Assembly (NCBI RefSeq): GCF_032586175.1
Contig: NZ_JAWHTE010000005.1
Span: forward strand, 190,244 to 254,243
Source: Ovoidimarina sediminis
GTDB lineage: Bacteria > Pseudomonadota > Alphaproteobacteria > Rhodobacterales > Rhodobacteraceae
DNA length: 64,000 bases
Direction: 5' to 3'
Shown here: piece by piece, positions 16,486 through 26,235 of the stretch
Layout: each line of letters begins with the position of its first letter
Position numbering within the stretch: the stretch's first letter is position 1
Program-made: the position numbers and the translations under genes
Notes under the pieces: model-generated
Databases searched by the model: none
Told to the model about the DNA's origin: nothing
What the model saw: only the letters and a program-made list of their open reading frames with translations

Positions 16486-18020
16486 TGCCTTCCCTTGCGC
16501 CCCCGGGCGTTGCGCTGAAGCTGACCGGCATCACCAAGCGGTTCGGCCGGCTGACCGCGAACGACAGCATAAGCTTCGCCCTCCACGAGGGCGAAGTGCT
16601 TGCTTTACTTGGGGAAAACGGCGCGGGTAAGACGACCTTGATGAACATCCTCTTCGGCCATTATACGGCCGACGAGGGCAAAGTAGAGGTCTATGGCGAA
16701 GACCTGCCGCCCGGTGCCCCCGGGGCCGCGCTGAAGGCGGGCGTCGGCATGGTGCACCAGCACTTCACCCTGGCCGAGAACATGACGGTGCTGGAAAACG
16801 TGCTGCTCGGCACCGTGCCGCTCTGGCGGCCGACGCTTGACCGCACGGCTGGGCGGGCGCGGCTGGAACGGCTTTCGCGGGAATTCGGGCTGGCGGTGCA
16901 TCTCGATGCGAAGATCAAGGCGCTGTCGGTGGGCGAACGGCAGAGGGTGGAGATCCTGAAGGCGCTGTATCGCGACGCGCGGATCCTGATCCTCGACGAA
17001 CCGACCGCCGTGCTGACGCCGCAGGAGGCGCAGGCGCTGTTCGAGACGCTGAAGACCGCCGTGGGCAAGGGCCTTTCGGTGATCTTCATTTCGCACAAGC
17101 TGCACGAGGTGATGGCGATTTCGAAGCGTGTGGTCGTGCTTAGGCACGGCAAGCTAGTGGGCGAGGTCGCGACGACAGACACCAACGAACGCCAACTCGC
17201 GGAGATGATGGTGGGCGCCGAGGTGGCGCTGCCGAAAGCGCCCGCGGCGGCGCCGGGCGAGGCTTATCTTGAGCTGCGCGATGTAAGCCTGCCGCCGGAG
17301 GGGCGGCGCGTCGGGTTGAGCGGCGTCACCCTCGAACTCAGAAGCCGCCAGATCACTGGAATTGCCGGCGTTTCCGGCAACGGGCAGGCGATGCTTGCCG
17401 ATCTGGTGGGCGGTTTGGCTGTGCCCGCCTCCGGCGAGATCAGGCTTTACGGCAAGCCCGTTACAGCGTGGTCGCCGCGCGCCGCGCTTGACGCTGGCGT
17501 GGGGCGGATCCCGGAAGACCGGCACGCGGTGGGTTCGATCGCCGATCTGTCGCTGACCGAAAACGCCGTGCTCGAAAGTTACAAGACGGCCCCGCAAAGC
17601 CGGTCGGGCCTGATGGATTGGGCCGAGGCGCGGCGGCGAGCGGAAGCGATCATCGCACGCTACGACGTTCGCTGCCCGGGGCCGGAGACCCGGATCAGGC
17701 TTCTGTCCGGGGGGAACATGCAAAAGCTGATCCTGGGCCGCGTGATGGAGGCGGGGCCGAGGATCATCCTTGCGAACCAGCCTGTGCGCGGCCTTGATAT
17801 CGGCGCGCTGACCTATGTGCAGGAGCGGCTGATCGAGGCGCGCGGCGAGGGCGCGGCGATCCTGCTGATCTCGGAAGACCTGGACGAGATCCTGGCGCTG
17901 TCGGATGTCGTGCACGTGATGTCGGAGGGGCGTCTGTCGCCGGGCTTCGCCCGCGGCACGAAAACTCAAGGGGAGCTTGGGGCGCTGATGGCCGGGCAGG
18001 GGTTCGACGATGCGGCTTGA
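16485..18020 (+). CDS. ABC transporter ATP-binding protein, two-domain (nucleoside type)
   Basis: 511 residues with two nucleotide-binding domains, as in RbsA or NupA/YufO. Domain 1 has Walker A GENGAGKTT near 44, signature LSVGERQRVEILKAL near 148 and Walker B ILILDEPTA. Domain 2 has a degenerate Walker A (GVSGNGQAML, lacking the lysine), yet keeps LSGGNMQKLILGR. This asymmetry is normal for the sugar/nucleoside importer subfamily. It energises the two permeases encoded next and overlaps the first by 11 bases. Confidence 0.95.
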   Translation: MPSLAPPGVALKLTGITKRFGRLTANDSISFALHEGEVLALLGENGAGKTTLMNILFGHYTADEGKVEVYGEDLPPGAPGAALKAGVGMVHQHFTLAENMTVLENVLLGTVPLWRPTLDRTAGRARLERLSREFGLAVHLDAKIKALSVGERQRVEILKALYRDARILILDEPTAVLTPQEAQALFETLKTAVGKGLSVIFISHKLHEVMAISKRVVVLRHGKLVGEVATTDTNERQLAEMMVGAEVALPKAPAAAPGEAYLELRDVSLPPEGRRVGLSGVTLELRSRQITGIAGVSGNGQAMLADLVGGLAVPASGEIRLYGKPVTAWSPRAALDAGVGRIPEDRHAVGSIADLSLTENAVLESYKTAPQSRSGLMDWAEARRRAEAIIARYDVRCPGPETRIRLLSGGNMQKLILGRVMEAGPRIILANQPVRGLDIGALTYVQERLIEARGEGAAILLISEDLDEILALSDVVHVMSEGRLSPGFARGTKTQGELGALMAGQGFDDAA

Positions 18021-19056
18021 ACCCGTCGCCTCCCGTACCATGGCCCGCACGCTGGGGCTTCCGGCGCTGGCGCTGGCCGGAACGGTGGTGGTGGCCTCGC
18101 TTCTGGCGATGCTGGCCGGCGCCAACCCCTTCGCCACGCTCGGGCTGATCCTGAAAGGCGCTGCGGGATCGAAATTCGCGCTGTTGGAAACGCTGAACCG
18201 GGCGACGCCGCTGATCTTCACCGGTCTTGCCGTCGCGGTGGCGTTTCGCGCGAAGCTCTGGAATATCGGGGCGGAGGCGCAGCTTTACGCAGGCGCACTC
18301 GTTACCGTGCTGATCGGAACGAAACTGGGGCTGTCGGGGCCCGTGGCGATCCCGATCATGGGCGTCGGCGCGGTGATCGCAGGGGCACTCATGCTGCTCG
18401 TGCCAGTGATCCTGAAGGTGCGGCTCGGGGTGGACGAGGTTGTCACCACGCTGCTTTTCAACTTCATTATGCTGCTTTTCATCTCGATGCTGCTTGAGGG
18501 GCCGTTGAAGGATCCGATGGGCATGGGGTGGCCGAAATCCGAGGCGCTCGACCGCGATATGCGCCTGCCGCGCATTGTCGAGGGGCTGCGGCTCCACTGG
18601 GGCTTCGCGCTGGGCCTGATCGCGGCAGTGCTCGTCTGGATCCTGCAATCGCGCACGACGCTCGGGTTCGAGATCAGGGCGGTGGGCCTCAATCCCAACG
18701 CGGCGCGGTTCGCGGGCATTCCGATCCGGGCCGTTCTCTTGAAAACCGCGCTTCTGTCGGGCGGGCTAGCGGCGCTTGCGGGCTATTCCGAGGTCGCGGG
18801 GCTGAAAGGGAACCTCACGCTCGATCTGTCGCCGGGCTTTGGCTACACCGGGATCATCGTGGCCATGCTGGCGCTTCTGCACCCCCTGGGCGTGGTCGTG
18901 TCGGCGATCTTCGTCGCGGGCGTTTTCGTGGGCACCGACAGCATGAGCCGCGCGGCGGAAGTGCCGACCTATATCGCGGACATGGCGCTTGCCACGGCGC
19001 TTCTGTTCATGGTGCTCGCGATCCTTCTTACGAATTTCCGGATCGTGCGGGGGTAG
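18010..19056 (+). CDS. ABC transporter permease 1 (nucleoside/BMP type)
   Basis: 348 residues with eight to ten hydrophobic segments. It belongs to the BPD_transp_2 family, with the cytoplasmic coupling region GFEIRAVGLNPNAARFAGI near 217 and FRAKLWNIGAEAQLYAGAL near 80, typical of YufP/NupB-type nucleoside permeases. It pairs with the following permease to form the heterodimeric channel. ATG 18010 lies inside the ATPase gene. Confidence 0.93.
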   Translation: MRLEPVASRTMARTLGLPALALAGTVVVASLLAMLAGANPFATLGLILKGAAGSKFALLETLNRATPLIFTGLAVAVAFRAKLWNIGAEAQLYAGALVTVLIGTKLGLSGPVAIPIMGVGAVIAGALMLLVPVILKVRLGVDEVVTTLLFNFIMLLFISMLLEGPLKDPMGMGWPKSEALDRDMRLPRIVEGLRLHWGFALGLIAAVLVWILQSRTTLGFEIRAVGLNPNAARFAGIPIRAVLLKTALLSGGLAALAGYSEVAGLKGNLTLDLSPGFGYTGIIVAMLALLHPLGVVVSAIFVAGVFVGTDSMSRAAEVPTYIADMALATALLFMVLAILLTNFRIVRG

Positions 19057-19060
19057 GGCG

Positions 19061-20005
19061 TTGGAAATCGTCGATATCCTTCTGTCCGCCAGTTTCTGGG
19101 GCGCTGTTCTTCGCATCGCCTCGCCCCTGATATTTGCCACGATGGGGGAACTGATCTGCGAACGGGCGGGCGTTCTGAACCTCGGGATCGAAGGGATCAT
19201 GGTCATCGGGGCCTTCGCGGGATGGATGGCCGTCTATGCCGGCTTCGGGCTCTGGCCCGGGGTGGTGATCGCGATGCTGTCAGGCATGGCGTTCGGCCTT
19301 CTGCACGCGACGCTGAGTGTGCCCCTGGGCCTGTCGCAGCATGTGGTGGGGCTGGGCGTGACGCTTCTGGCGACCTCGACGGCATACTACGCCTACCGGA
19401 TTGCGCTGCCGGAGGTGACGAGCCCGCCCCGGATCGAGCCGTTTCAGCCGGTCGACATCCCCGTGCTGTCGGATCTGCCGTTTCTTGGCGAAGCGCTGTT
19501 TTCCCAGACGCCGCTGACCTACCTCGCGCTCGCGACGGCCGGTATCGTTGCGGTTGTACTCTACCGCACCCCTGTCGGCCTCGCGCTGCGGGCGGTGGGC
19601 GAAAACCCCTCTGCCGTCGAGGCGCAGGGCTTGTCGGTCACCGCGATCCGCATGGGCGCGGTGATCGTGGGGTCGGGCCTGATGGCGGTGGGCGGTGCAT
19701 TCCTGACGATGTCAGCCTTTTCGTCGTTCTTCTTCGAAATGGTGAACGGGCGCGGCTGGATCTGTATCGCGCTGGTCGTCTTCGGGGCGTGGCGGCCGGG
19801 CAAGGCGCTTCTGGGCGCGCTTCTTTTCGCGGCCTTCGACGCGCTGCAGATCCGGATGCAGCAGACGCCCCTCGGCGCGCTCGTCCCCTACCAGATCTTC
19901 CTGATGGTGCCTTACGTGCTGTCGATCCTCGCACTGATCCTGATGTCGCGGCGCGCTGAGGTGCCCGAGGCGCTGATGGTCCCCTACAACCGCGGAGAAC
20001 GCTGA
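19061..20005 (+). CDS. ABC transporter permease 2 (nucleoside/BMP type)
   Basis: 314 residues from TTG 19061, four bases after the preceding stop. Motifs: ERAGVLNLGIEGIMVIGAF near 30, GLALRAVGENPSAVEAQGL near 176, and RGWICIALVVFGAWRPGKA near 231. These match the second permease (YufQ/NupC) of BMP-type nucleoside importers. An in-frame start at 18989 would overlap the first permease by 68 bases and adds a Cys/Arg-rich stretch unlike the family, so I reject it. The stop overlaps the amidohydrolase start. Confidence 0.92.
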   Translation: MEIVDILLSASFWGAVLRIASPLIFATMGELICERAGVLNLGIEGIMVIGAFAGWMAVYAGFGLWPGVVIAMLSGMAFGLLHATLSVPLGLSQHVVGLGVTLLATSTAYYAYRIALPEVTSPPRIEPFQPVDIPVLSDLPFLGEALFSQTPLTYLALATAGIVAVVLYRTPVGLALRAVGENPSAVEAQGLSVTAIRMGAVIVGSGLMAVGGAFLTMSAFSSFFFEMVNGRGWICIALVVFGAWRPGKALLGALLFAAFDALQIRMQQTPLGALVPYQIFLMVPYVLSILALILMSRRAEVPEALMVPYNRGER

Positions 20006-21288
20006 TGGCGGAATTCGATATTCTCGTAACCGGCGGCACCCTTCCGGACGGGCGGGTGGCCGATATCGGCACGAAGGGGACGACGATCGCGGCGATCGGG
20101 GATCTGTCGGGATCGAGTGCGGGCCGGGTGATCGATGCCGCGGGCGACCTCGTCAGCCCGCCCTTCGTCGACCCGCATTTCCACATGGATGCGACGCTGA
20201 GTTATGGCACGCCGCGGATCAACGCCTCCGGCACGCTTCTGGAAGGGATCGACCTCTGGGGTGAATTGCGCGAGATCGCGACTGTAGAGGAGATGGTGGA
20301 CCGCGCGCTGACCTATTGCGACTGGGCGGTGTCGCTGGGTCTTCTGGCGATCCGCAGCCACGTGGATACGACGCCCGATCACCTGAACACCGTGACCGCG
20401 ATGCTTGAGGTGCGTGAGCGGGTAAAACCCTATCTCGACCTGCAGCTTGTCGCCTTCCCGCAGGACGGCTTCTTCCGGTCGAAGACGGGGGCGGAGAACG
20501 TGCGCCGCGCGCTCGACATGGGCGTCGACGTGGTGGGTGGGATCCCGCATTTCGAACGGACGATGGAGGAGGGCCGCGCCTCTGTTCGCGCGCTGTGCGA
20601 AATGGCCGCGGAGCGCGGGCTTCTCGTCGACATGCATTGCGATGAAACCGACGACCCGATGAGCCGGCACATCGAGGCGCTGGCCTATGAGACGCAGCGG
20701 CTGGGGCTGGAAGGCCGGGTGGCGGGATCGCACCTGACCTCGATGCATTCGATGGACAATTACTATGTCTCGAAGCTTCTGCCGCTGATGGCCGAGGCAC
20801 AGATTTCGGCGATCCCGAACCCCTTGATCAACATCGTGCTGCAGGGGCGGCACGACACCTACCCGAAGCGCCGTGGCCTGACCCGCGTGAAGGAGATGCA
20901 GGCCCAGGGCATCGCCGTGGGCTGGGGCCAGGATTGTGTGCGCGATCCGTGGTACAGCCTCGGAACGGGCGACATGCTGGACGTGGCCTTCATGGGGCTT
21001 CACGTGGCGCAGATGACCTCACCGGAAGAGATGCGGCGATGTTTCGAGATGGTGACGGAGGTGAACGCGGCGATCCTGCATCTCGACGGTTACGGGCTGG
21101 CGGAAGGCAAGACGGCGTCCTTCGTGATTCTCGATGCCGGCGATCCGGTGGAGGCGCTGCGGCTGCGCTGCGACCGGCTTGCGGTCGTCTCTAAGGGCAA
21201 GATCGTCTCGGAAAAGGCGCGGAACGACAGCCGGCTGAGCCTCGTTGGCCGGCCTGGAACGGTGCGTCGGCGGCACAGCGCGGGGTAA
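20005..21288 (+). CDS. Cytosine deaminase-like amidohydrolase (CodA family)
   Basis: 427 residues. The metal and catalytic residues of E. coli CodA have counterparts: H58-F-H60, H211-C-D-E214, H243 in GSHLTSMHS and D310 in GWGQDCVRDPW. The long central (beta/alpha)8 barrel is present. It should deaminate or hydrolyse a heterocyclic base. Being the last gene of the BMP importer operon, it probably acts on the imported ligand (cytosine, an isocytosine or creatinine-like ring). The exact substrate is not proven by sequence. The C-terminal GTVRRRHSAG tail is variable. Confidence 0.88.
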   Translation: MAEFDILVTGGTLPDGRVADIGTKGTTIAAIGDLSGSSAGRVIDAAGDLVSPPFVDPHFHMDATLSYGTPRINASGTLLEGIDLWGELREIATVEEMVDRALTYCDWAVSLGLLAIRSHVDTTPDHLNTVTAMLEVRERVKPYLDLQLVAFPQDGFFRSKTGAENVRRALDMGVDVVGGIPHFERTMEEGRASVRALCEMAAERGLLVDMHCDETDDPMSRHIEALAYETQRLGLEGRVAGSHLTSMHSMDNYYVSKLLPLMAEAQISAIPNPLINIVLQGRHDTYPKRRGLTRVKEMQAQGIAVGWGQDCVRDPWYSLGTGDMLDVAFMGLHVAQMTSPEEMRRCFEMVTEVNAAILHLDGYGLAEGKTASFVILDAGDPVEALRLRCDRLAVVSKGKIVSEKARNDSRLSLVGRPGTVRRRHSAG

Positions 21289-21295
21289 GCGCGCG

Positions 21296-22177
21296 TCAGC
21301 CGGACGTGGCCTGTGCCTCGAGGATTTCGGCAAGAAGCGGGTTTGGAAACCTCCGCTGGATCGCGACGGCATAGAAGACTTCGCTGATCTCGTCGAGCCG
21401 GGCGAGTTCTGTCAGGGTTCCCGCCGCAAGTTCATCCTGCACGACGATGGGCGGAATGACCGCGACGCCCGCATCGGCACGCGCTAGAAGCCGCATCATC
21501 GCCATGTCATCGGCCTCTGCCGCCACGCGCGGGACGAGGCCGAGCCGCTCGATCAGCGCATCGAACCCTGCGCGCAGCGAGGTTTCGAGCGCCGGCAGGA
21601 TCAGGGGGTGGGCGGCAAGAAGGGCCGCGATGTCGCCGTCCGTCTGCCGTGTCGGAGTGCCGATCAGGCTGACGGGCTGTTCCGCGAGGCGGTGGACGAG
21701 ATAGGGGCTGGAGGCATCGCGCGCCGGGACGAGGTTTGTCAGTACGACGTCGAGGGACATCGCTTCCAACCCCCTCAAGAGCGCCTCCTGCGGGCCGGAG
21801 CGGAGCACGATCTCCACATCCTCGCGCCCTATGACCGGGTCGAGAAACGCCATCTGGAAGTTGCGCGACAGGGTGGCGAGCGCGCCGATGCGAAGCGCCT
21901 GCCGTGCCCCGCCCGCGGTTTTCAGCGTGGCGGTCAGATCCTCGGCGGCGCGAAAGATCTCTTCGGCATGATCGAGTGCGATGCGCCCCGCCTCGGTCAG
22001 CACGAGGTTGCGCCCGCTGCGCTGGAAAAGCGCATGGCCAAGCGAGGCCTCGAGCGCCTTGATCTGGGTCGAGACCGCCGATTGGGAGATATTGAGCGCC
22101 CGTGCCGCGCCGGTGAGCGTGCCGTCGCGGGCGACAGCGCGAAACAGCCTGAGATGATGCAGGTTAAGGGCGGACAT
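21296..22177 (-). CDS. LysR-family transcriptional regulator (CbbR-like position)
   Basis: 293 residues. The N-terminal winged helix (LHHLRLFRAVARDGTLTGAA, SQSAVSTQIKALEASLGHAL) is followed by a LysR co-inducer domain. It is divergent from dabB over a 97-base AT-rich intergenic region, the classical arrangement for a LysR protein controlling the neighbouring operon and itself. Regulation of inorganic carbon uptake by such LysR proteins is known in autotrophs. Here the link is by position only. Confidence 0.9.
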   Translation of the reverse strand: MSALNLHHLRLFRAVARDGTLTGAARALNISQSAVSTQIKALEASLGHALFQRSGRNLVLTEAGRIALDHAEEIFRAAEDLTATLKTAGGARQALRIGALATLSRNFQMAFLDPVIGREDVEIVLRSGPQEALLRGLEAMSLDVVLTNLVPARDASSPYLVHRLAEQPVSLIGTPTRQTDGDIAALLAAHPLILPALETSLRAGFDALIERLGLVPRVAAEADDMAMMRLLARADAGVAVIPPIVVQDELAAGTLTELARLDEISEVFYAVAIQRRFPNPLLAEILEAQATSG

Positions 22178-22274
22178 AATTCGGCATAATAGAACGATTG
22201 TAGAAATAATATGTAATTTTCTTTATGTATACCAACCCCTATTTGCTCCCCCAGTTTCGAGAATGGAGCATCTC
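22178..22274. promoter_or_regulatory. Divergent promoter region between lysR and dabBA
   Basis: An AT-rich spacer in GC-rich surroundings, containing ATTCGGCATAATAGAAC (T-N11-A type LysR half-site arrangement) and TATGTAATTTTCTTTATG. The dabB ribosome binding site GGAG is at 22265-22268. Binding by the adjacent LysR protein is inferred. Confidence 0.55.
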
Positions 22275-23828
22275 ATGGCCTCTGCCGTCTCTCTGTCTTT
22301 CCTTGCCCCACTGGTTCTGCTGGCAGTGGCCGTGCTTGCATTCAGCACGCCGGGCCGTCGCCCGGGCGCCCCGACCAACTTGTCGGAATACGCCGCGCTT
22401 GGCGCGCTTGCACTGGCGGCGGGCGGGGCGCTGCAACTCCTTCTCCACGGGCCCGGCGTGCTGGTGCTCGGCGGCGCGATTCTAAGGGCCGATGCGGTGA
22501 GCGTCACCATGGCGCTTCTTGTAGCTTTCATCGGCTGGGTCGTGATGCGCTACAGCCGGACCTACCTTGACGGGGAAGAGCGGGAGGGCGCGTTTCACGG
22601 GCTGATGCTGGCGACGCTGGCGGCGGTTCTGGTCTTCGTTCAGGCCGCGGGTCTTGGCGTCGTCGCCGTTGCGGCGGTTCTGGTGGGGCTGGGGCTGAAG
22701 CGGCTTCTTCTGTTCTATCCCGATCGGCCGGAGGCGCAGCGCGCCGCCACGAAATTCGCTCTGGTATGGCACGGGGGTGACGTGGCGCTGTTCGGGGCGG
22801 CAGCGCTTCTTTACGGGGCCTTCGGAACGCTGGACCTGGCCGGGCTTGCCGCGAGCGCCGAAGCCGGCGGCCTCGGGCTGGCCGGGAACGTGGCCGTGGT
22901 GCTGATCGTACTTGCCGCGGCGCTCAAGACGGCAGCCTTCCCGCTGCACGGCTGGCTGACCGAAGTGATGGAGGCGCCGACGCCGGTATCCGCCCTGCTT
23001 CACGCCGGGATCATCAATTCAGGTGGCGTGCTTCTGATTGCCGCCTCGGGCCTCGTGGCACAAAGCCCTGGCGCCATGGCCGCGCTCGTGATGCTGGGCG
23101 GGCTGACGGCGCTGTTCGGGGCGGCGGTGATGCTGACGCAAAGTGCGGTGAAGACAGCTCTTGCCTGGTCGACCGTGTCGCAGATGGGTTTCATGCTGCT
23201 GCAATGCGGGCTGGGGCTCTGGGCGCTGGCGCTTCTCCATATCGTGGCGCATTCGCTTTACAAGGCGCATGCCTTCCTGTCCTCGGGCGGCGCCGTTACG
23301 GCGGTTGCGGCGCTCCGGCGGCCGGGGCCGGTCGCGGTGCCGCGACTTGGCGCAGTTCTGAAATCCTTCGGCCTCGCGCTCGTGCTTTATGCAGGGATCG
23401 CGACGCTCTTCACCCTCGTCTTCGGGCCCAAGACGGCACAGGCGCTGGCGCTGGGCGGCATCCTGATCTTCGGTGTCGCCTATCTTGTGGCGCAGGGACT
23501 CGCCGACATGGCGCCCGCAGAACTGACGAAGCGGACGGCACTGGCCGCGCTCGGCACTGCAATGGCCTATTTCGCCTTCCAGGCGGGGGCGGATGCGATC
23601 TGGGGCCTCTGGCTTCCCGCCGCCCCGCTGCCCTGGCCACTCGAATGGGCGCTGATCGTGCTGGCGGTGGCCTCCTTCGGCCTCGTGGCCTTCGCACAGG
23701 CGCTCTTCCCGCTCTGGGCGCATCATCCTGCGACCGCGGGGCTGAGGGTGCACCTTGCGAACGGCCTTTACCTCAACGCGCTTCTCGACCGTGCCATTGG
23801 CGGCTTCCGCTCGGCGAAATCGACCTGA
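22275..23828 (+). CDS. dabB: DabB, NADH-quinone oxidoreductase subunit L-like proton channel of the DAB carbon transporter
   Basis: 517 residues from ATG 22275 (GGAG 7 bases upstream; ATG 22263 is an alternative). It has about 13 hydrophobic segments and the proton-pumping core ALKTAAFPLHGWLTEVMEAP near 212, then LLHAGIINSGGVLL and AHSLYKAHAFLSSG, all hallmarks of the NuoL/MrpA family. It is followed four bases later by a DUF2309 gene, so it is the membrane half of a DabAB complex, in which ion flow drives vectorial hydration of CO2. It is not part of complex I. Confidence 0.92.
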   Translation: MASAVSLSFLAPLVLLAVAVLAFSTPGRRPGAPTNLSEYAALGALALAAGGALQLLLHGPGVLVLGGAILRADAVSVTMALLVAFIGWVVMRYSRTYLDGEEREGAFHGLMLATLAAVLVFVQAAGLGVVAVAAVLVGLGLKRLLLFYPDRPEAQRAATKFALVWHGGDVALFGAAALLYGAFGTLDLAGLAASAEAGGLGLAGNVAVVLIVLAAALKTAAFPLHGWLTEVMEAPTPVSALLHAGIINSGGVLLIAASGLVAQSPGAMAALVMLGGLTALFGAAVMLTQSAVKTALAWSTVSQMGFMLLQCGLGLWALALLHIVAHSLYKAHAFLSSGGAVTAVAALRRPGPVAVPRLGAVLKSFGLALVLYAGIATLFTLVFGPKTAQALALGGILIFGVAYLVAQGLADMAPAELTKRTALAALGTAMAYFAFQAGADAIWGLWLPAAPLPWPLEWALIVLAVASFGLVAFAQALFPLWAHHPATAGLRVHLANGLYLNALLDRAIGGFRSAKST

Positions 23829-23843
23829 TCCATGGAGACCGAC

Positions 23844-26222
23844 ATGTTTCTCAAGCATTCCCAGATCGCCCCGGCCCGGATGACCGATGTCCTGAAAGCT
23901 GCCGAGGCGGCGGCGCGCGCGATCCCGCCCGCCTTCCCGCTGGACGCCACGGTCGCGGTGAACCCCTTCCTCGGGCAGACGGGCGAGGATCTTGCAACCG
24001 CTTCTGCACGGCTCGCACGGGTTGCGGGGATCCGGCTGACGCAAAGCGCGGCGGACTATGCCGCGGCGATCGCTTCGGGGAAAATCACCGATGCGGATCT
24101 GGCGGCGGCGCTCGATGCGGCATCAGCGTCGGGCACGCCCGCGGATGTGGCCGCACTCAAGGCCGCCCTGGACACAATCGATGCGGACGCTGCGCCCTTG
24201 CCCACCGTGGCCGATCTTGCAGCACAGGCCACGGGCACCGACTGGCCCTCGGTCATCGAGAAGACGATCGGCCTTTGGGCGGCGGGGCAGTTCGACCGGG
24301 GCCAGGCCCTTTGGTCGCCCGCGCCGGGGGCCGAGGCGTTCGCGGCATGGCGGGCCTGGGCCGTCAATGACCTGACGCCTGAAATCGCGGGGCTCAAAGG
24401 TTTCTGCGCCCATGTGGCCGCCGCCCCCGATACTTCGGAGCGCGCGATCCTCAGGGCGGCAGAAGCGCTTGGGATTGTCGACGAGGCGGCGGAAACAGCG
24501 TTTCACCGGCTTTACATCGACCTCGCCGGCTGGGCGCAGCATGGGCGCTGGCTTCTCTGGCAGGCGGAACTCGCGGGCGGGACGGACCGGACGCTTGCCG
24601 ATCTCCTCGCCATCCGGCTGATCTGGGAAGAGGCGCTTCTGGCCCATGTGCCCGAGATTGCGGAAGCCTGGGCCGAGACCGTCGCCCGCCATGCCGACCC
24701 TTTGGTGCCCAGCCAGGCGCAGATCACGCTGGCTATCCTTCAGGATGCGGCCGACCGGGCGCATCAGCGGGGGCTGACGGCGGCGCTCGACGGCACGATG
24801 CCGGGGGGCGAGCGGCCCTTCCTGCAGGCGGCCTTCTGCATCGACGTCCGGTCAGAGGTGTTCCGGCGGGCGCTTGAAAGCATCGATCCGTCGATCGAAA
24901 CGATCGGCTTTGCCGGGTTCTTCGGCCTGCCGCTGGCGCACAAGGCACATGGGTCGGACGTGGTGGAAGCGCATCTTCCGGTGCTGCTGACCCCGGGTGT
25001 GGAGACCACGAGCCATGCCGACGACGCCACAGAACAGGAAGTGCGGATCGCCGCGCGGGCGGTGCGGGCCTGGGGCCGGTTCCGGCAGGCGGCGGTGTCG
25101 TCCTTCGCCTTCGTCGAGGCGGCGGGGCCCTTCTATGCCGGCAAACTAGTCAAGGATGCGCTGGGCCAGGGCGGCGCGCCGGCGAAACCCGATCCCTTGC
25201 CGCAAGTGGCGGGTGGTCTGTCGGCAGAGGCGAAGGCCGACACGGCGGCCGCCGTTTTGAAGGCGATGAGCCTAAGGGACGGGCATGGAAAGGTCGTGCT
25301 GCTTCTCGGCCATGGTGGGCAGGTCACGAACAACCCCCATGAAAGCGCGTATCACTGCGGCGCCTGCGGGGGCTATACCGGCGAGGTTTCCGCGCGGCTT
25401 CTTGCTGTTCTTATGAACGATCCAGAGGCGCGGGCTGGGCTGGCCGAACGCGGTATCTCGCTCCCCGATGACACGGTGTTCGCGGCTGGCCTGCACGACA
25501 CCACGACCGACGAAATCACGGTGTATGACGACGGGCTGACGGAGGGCGTGGCCGGGGATCTCGCGACGATCCGGGGCTGGCTGAAAACCGCGGGCCGCAT
25601 CGCGCGTGCCGAACGGGCCGCGACGCTGCCTGGCGCGACGGCGGAAACGGTGGCCGCTCGCGCACTCAACTGGGCCGAGGTGCGGCCCGAATGGGGGCTG
25701 GCGGGCTGCGCCGCCTTCGTCGCCGCACCACGCCGGGCGACGGCGGGTCGGGATCTTGGCGGGCGGGCCTTCCTTCACAGCTATGATTGGCAGGCCGATG
25801 AGGGGTTCGGCACGCTTGAACTGATCCTGACCGCGCCGGTCGTCGTCGCAAGCTGGATCAGCCTGCAATACTACGGCTCCTCGGTGGCGCCGGAGGTGTT
25901 CGGTGGCGGCAACAAGCTGATCCACAACGTGGTGGGCGGGATCGGCGTGATCGAGGGCAATGGCGGGCGCCTGCGCCCCGGCCTGCCCTGGCAGGCTGTG
26001 CATGACGGGGCAGCGCTTCAGCACGATCCCCTGCGGCTTTCGGTGATGATCGAGGCCCCGCGGGAGGCGATCCTCGACGTGCTGGAGCGGCATCCCGAGG
26101 TGCGGGCGCTGTTCGACAACGGCTGGCTGCATCTCTTTGCCTTGCAGGATGGCCGTGTCGATGCGCGCTATCGGCCCGGGCTGACCTGGGTGGAGCACGC
26201 AGCCACCGATCTCGCCGCCTGA
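23844..26222 (+). CDS. dabA: DabA, DUF2309 beta-carbonic-anhydrase-like subunit of inorganic carbon transporter
   Basis: 792 residues from ATG 23844 (GGAG 6 bases upstream; ATG 23832 is possible). The probable zinc ligands are present: C332-I-D334 in FCIDVRSE, H490 in LLGHGGQ and C505 in HCGACGG, with the 15-residue H-to-C spacing known for DabA. It should hydrate CO2 inside the cell, coupled to DabB. Its presence suggests adaptation to limiting inorganic carbon, whether for autotrophy or for anaplerotic carboxylation; nothing in the window shows which. A GC-rich hairpin follows 13 bases after the stop. Confidence 0.94.
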   Translation: MFLKHSQIAPARMTDVLKAAEAAARAIPPAFPLDATVAVNPFLGQTGEDLATASARLARVAGIRLTQSAADYAAAIASGKITDADLAAALDAASASGTPADVAALKAALDTIDADAAPLPTVADLAAQATGTDWPSVIEKTIGLWAAGQFDRGQALWSPAPGAEAFAAWRAWAVNDLTPEIAGLKGFCAHVAAAPDTSERAILRAAEALGIVDEAAETAFHRLYIDLAGWAQHGRWLLWQAELAGGTDRTLADLLAIRLIWEEALLAHVPEIAEAWAETVARHADPLVPSQAQITLAILQDAADRAHQRGLTAALDGTMPGGERPFLQAAFCIDVRSEVFRRALESIDPSIETIGFAGFFGLPLAHKAHGSDVVEAHLPVLLTPGVETTSHADDATEQEVRIAARAVRAWGRFRQAAVSSFAFVEAAGPFYAGKLVKDALGQGGAPAKPDPLPQVAGGLSAEAKADTAAAVLKAMSLRDGHGKVVLLLGHGGQVTNNPHESAYHCGACGGYTGEVSARLLAVLMNDPEARAGLAERGISLPDDTVFAAGLHDTTTDEITVYDDGLTEGVAGDLATIRGWLKTAGRIARAERAATLPGATAETVAARALNWAEVRPEWGLAGCAAFVAAPRRATAGRDLGGRAFLHSYDWQADEGFGTLELILTAPVVVASWISLQYYGSSVAPEVFGGGNKLIHNVVGGIGVIEGNGGRLRPGLPWQAVHDGAALQHDPLRLSVMIEAPREAILDVLERHPEVRALFDNGWLHLFALQDGRVDARYRPGLTWVEHAATDLAA

Positions 26223-26235
26223 TGGAACTGACTGC

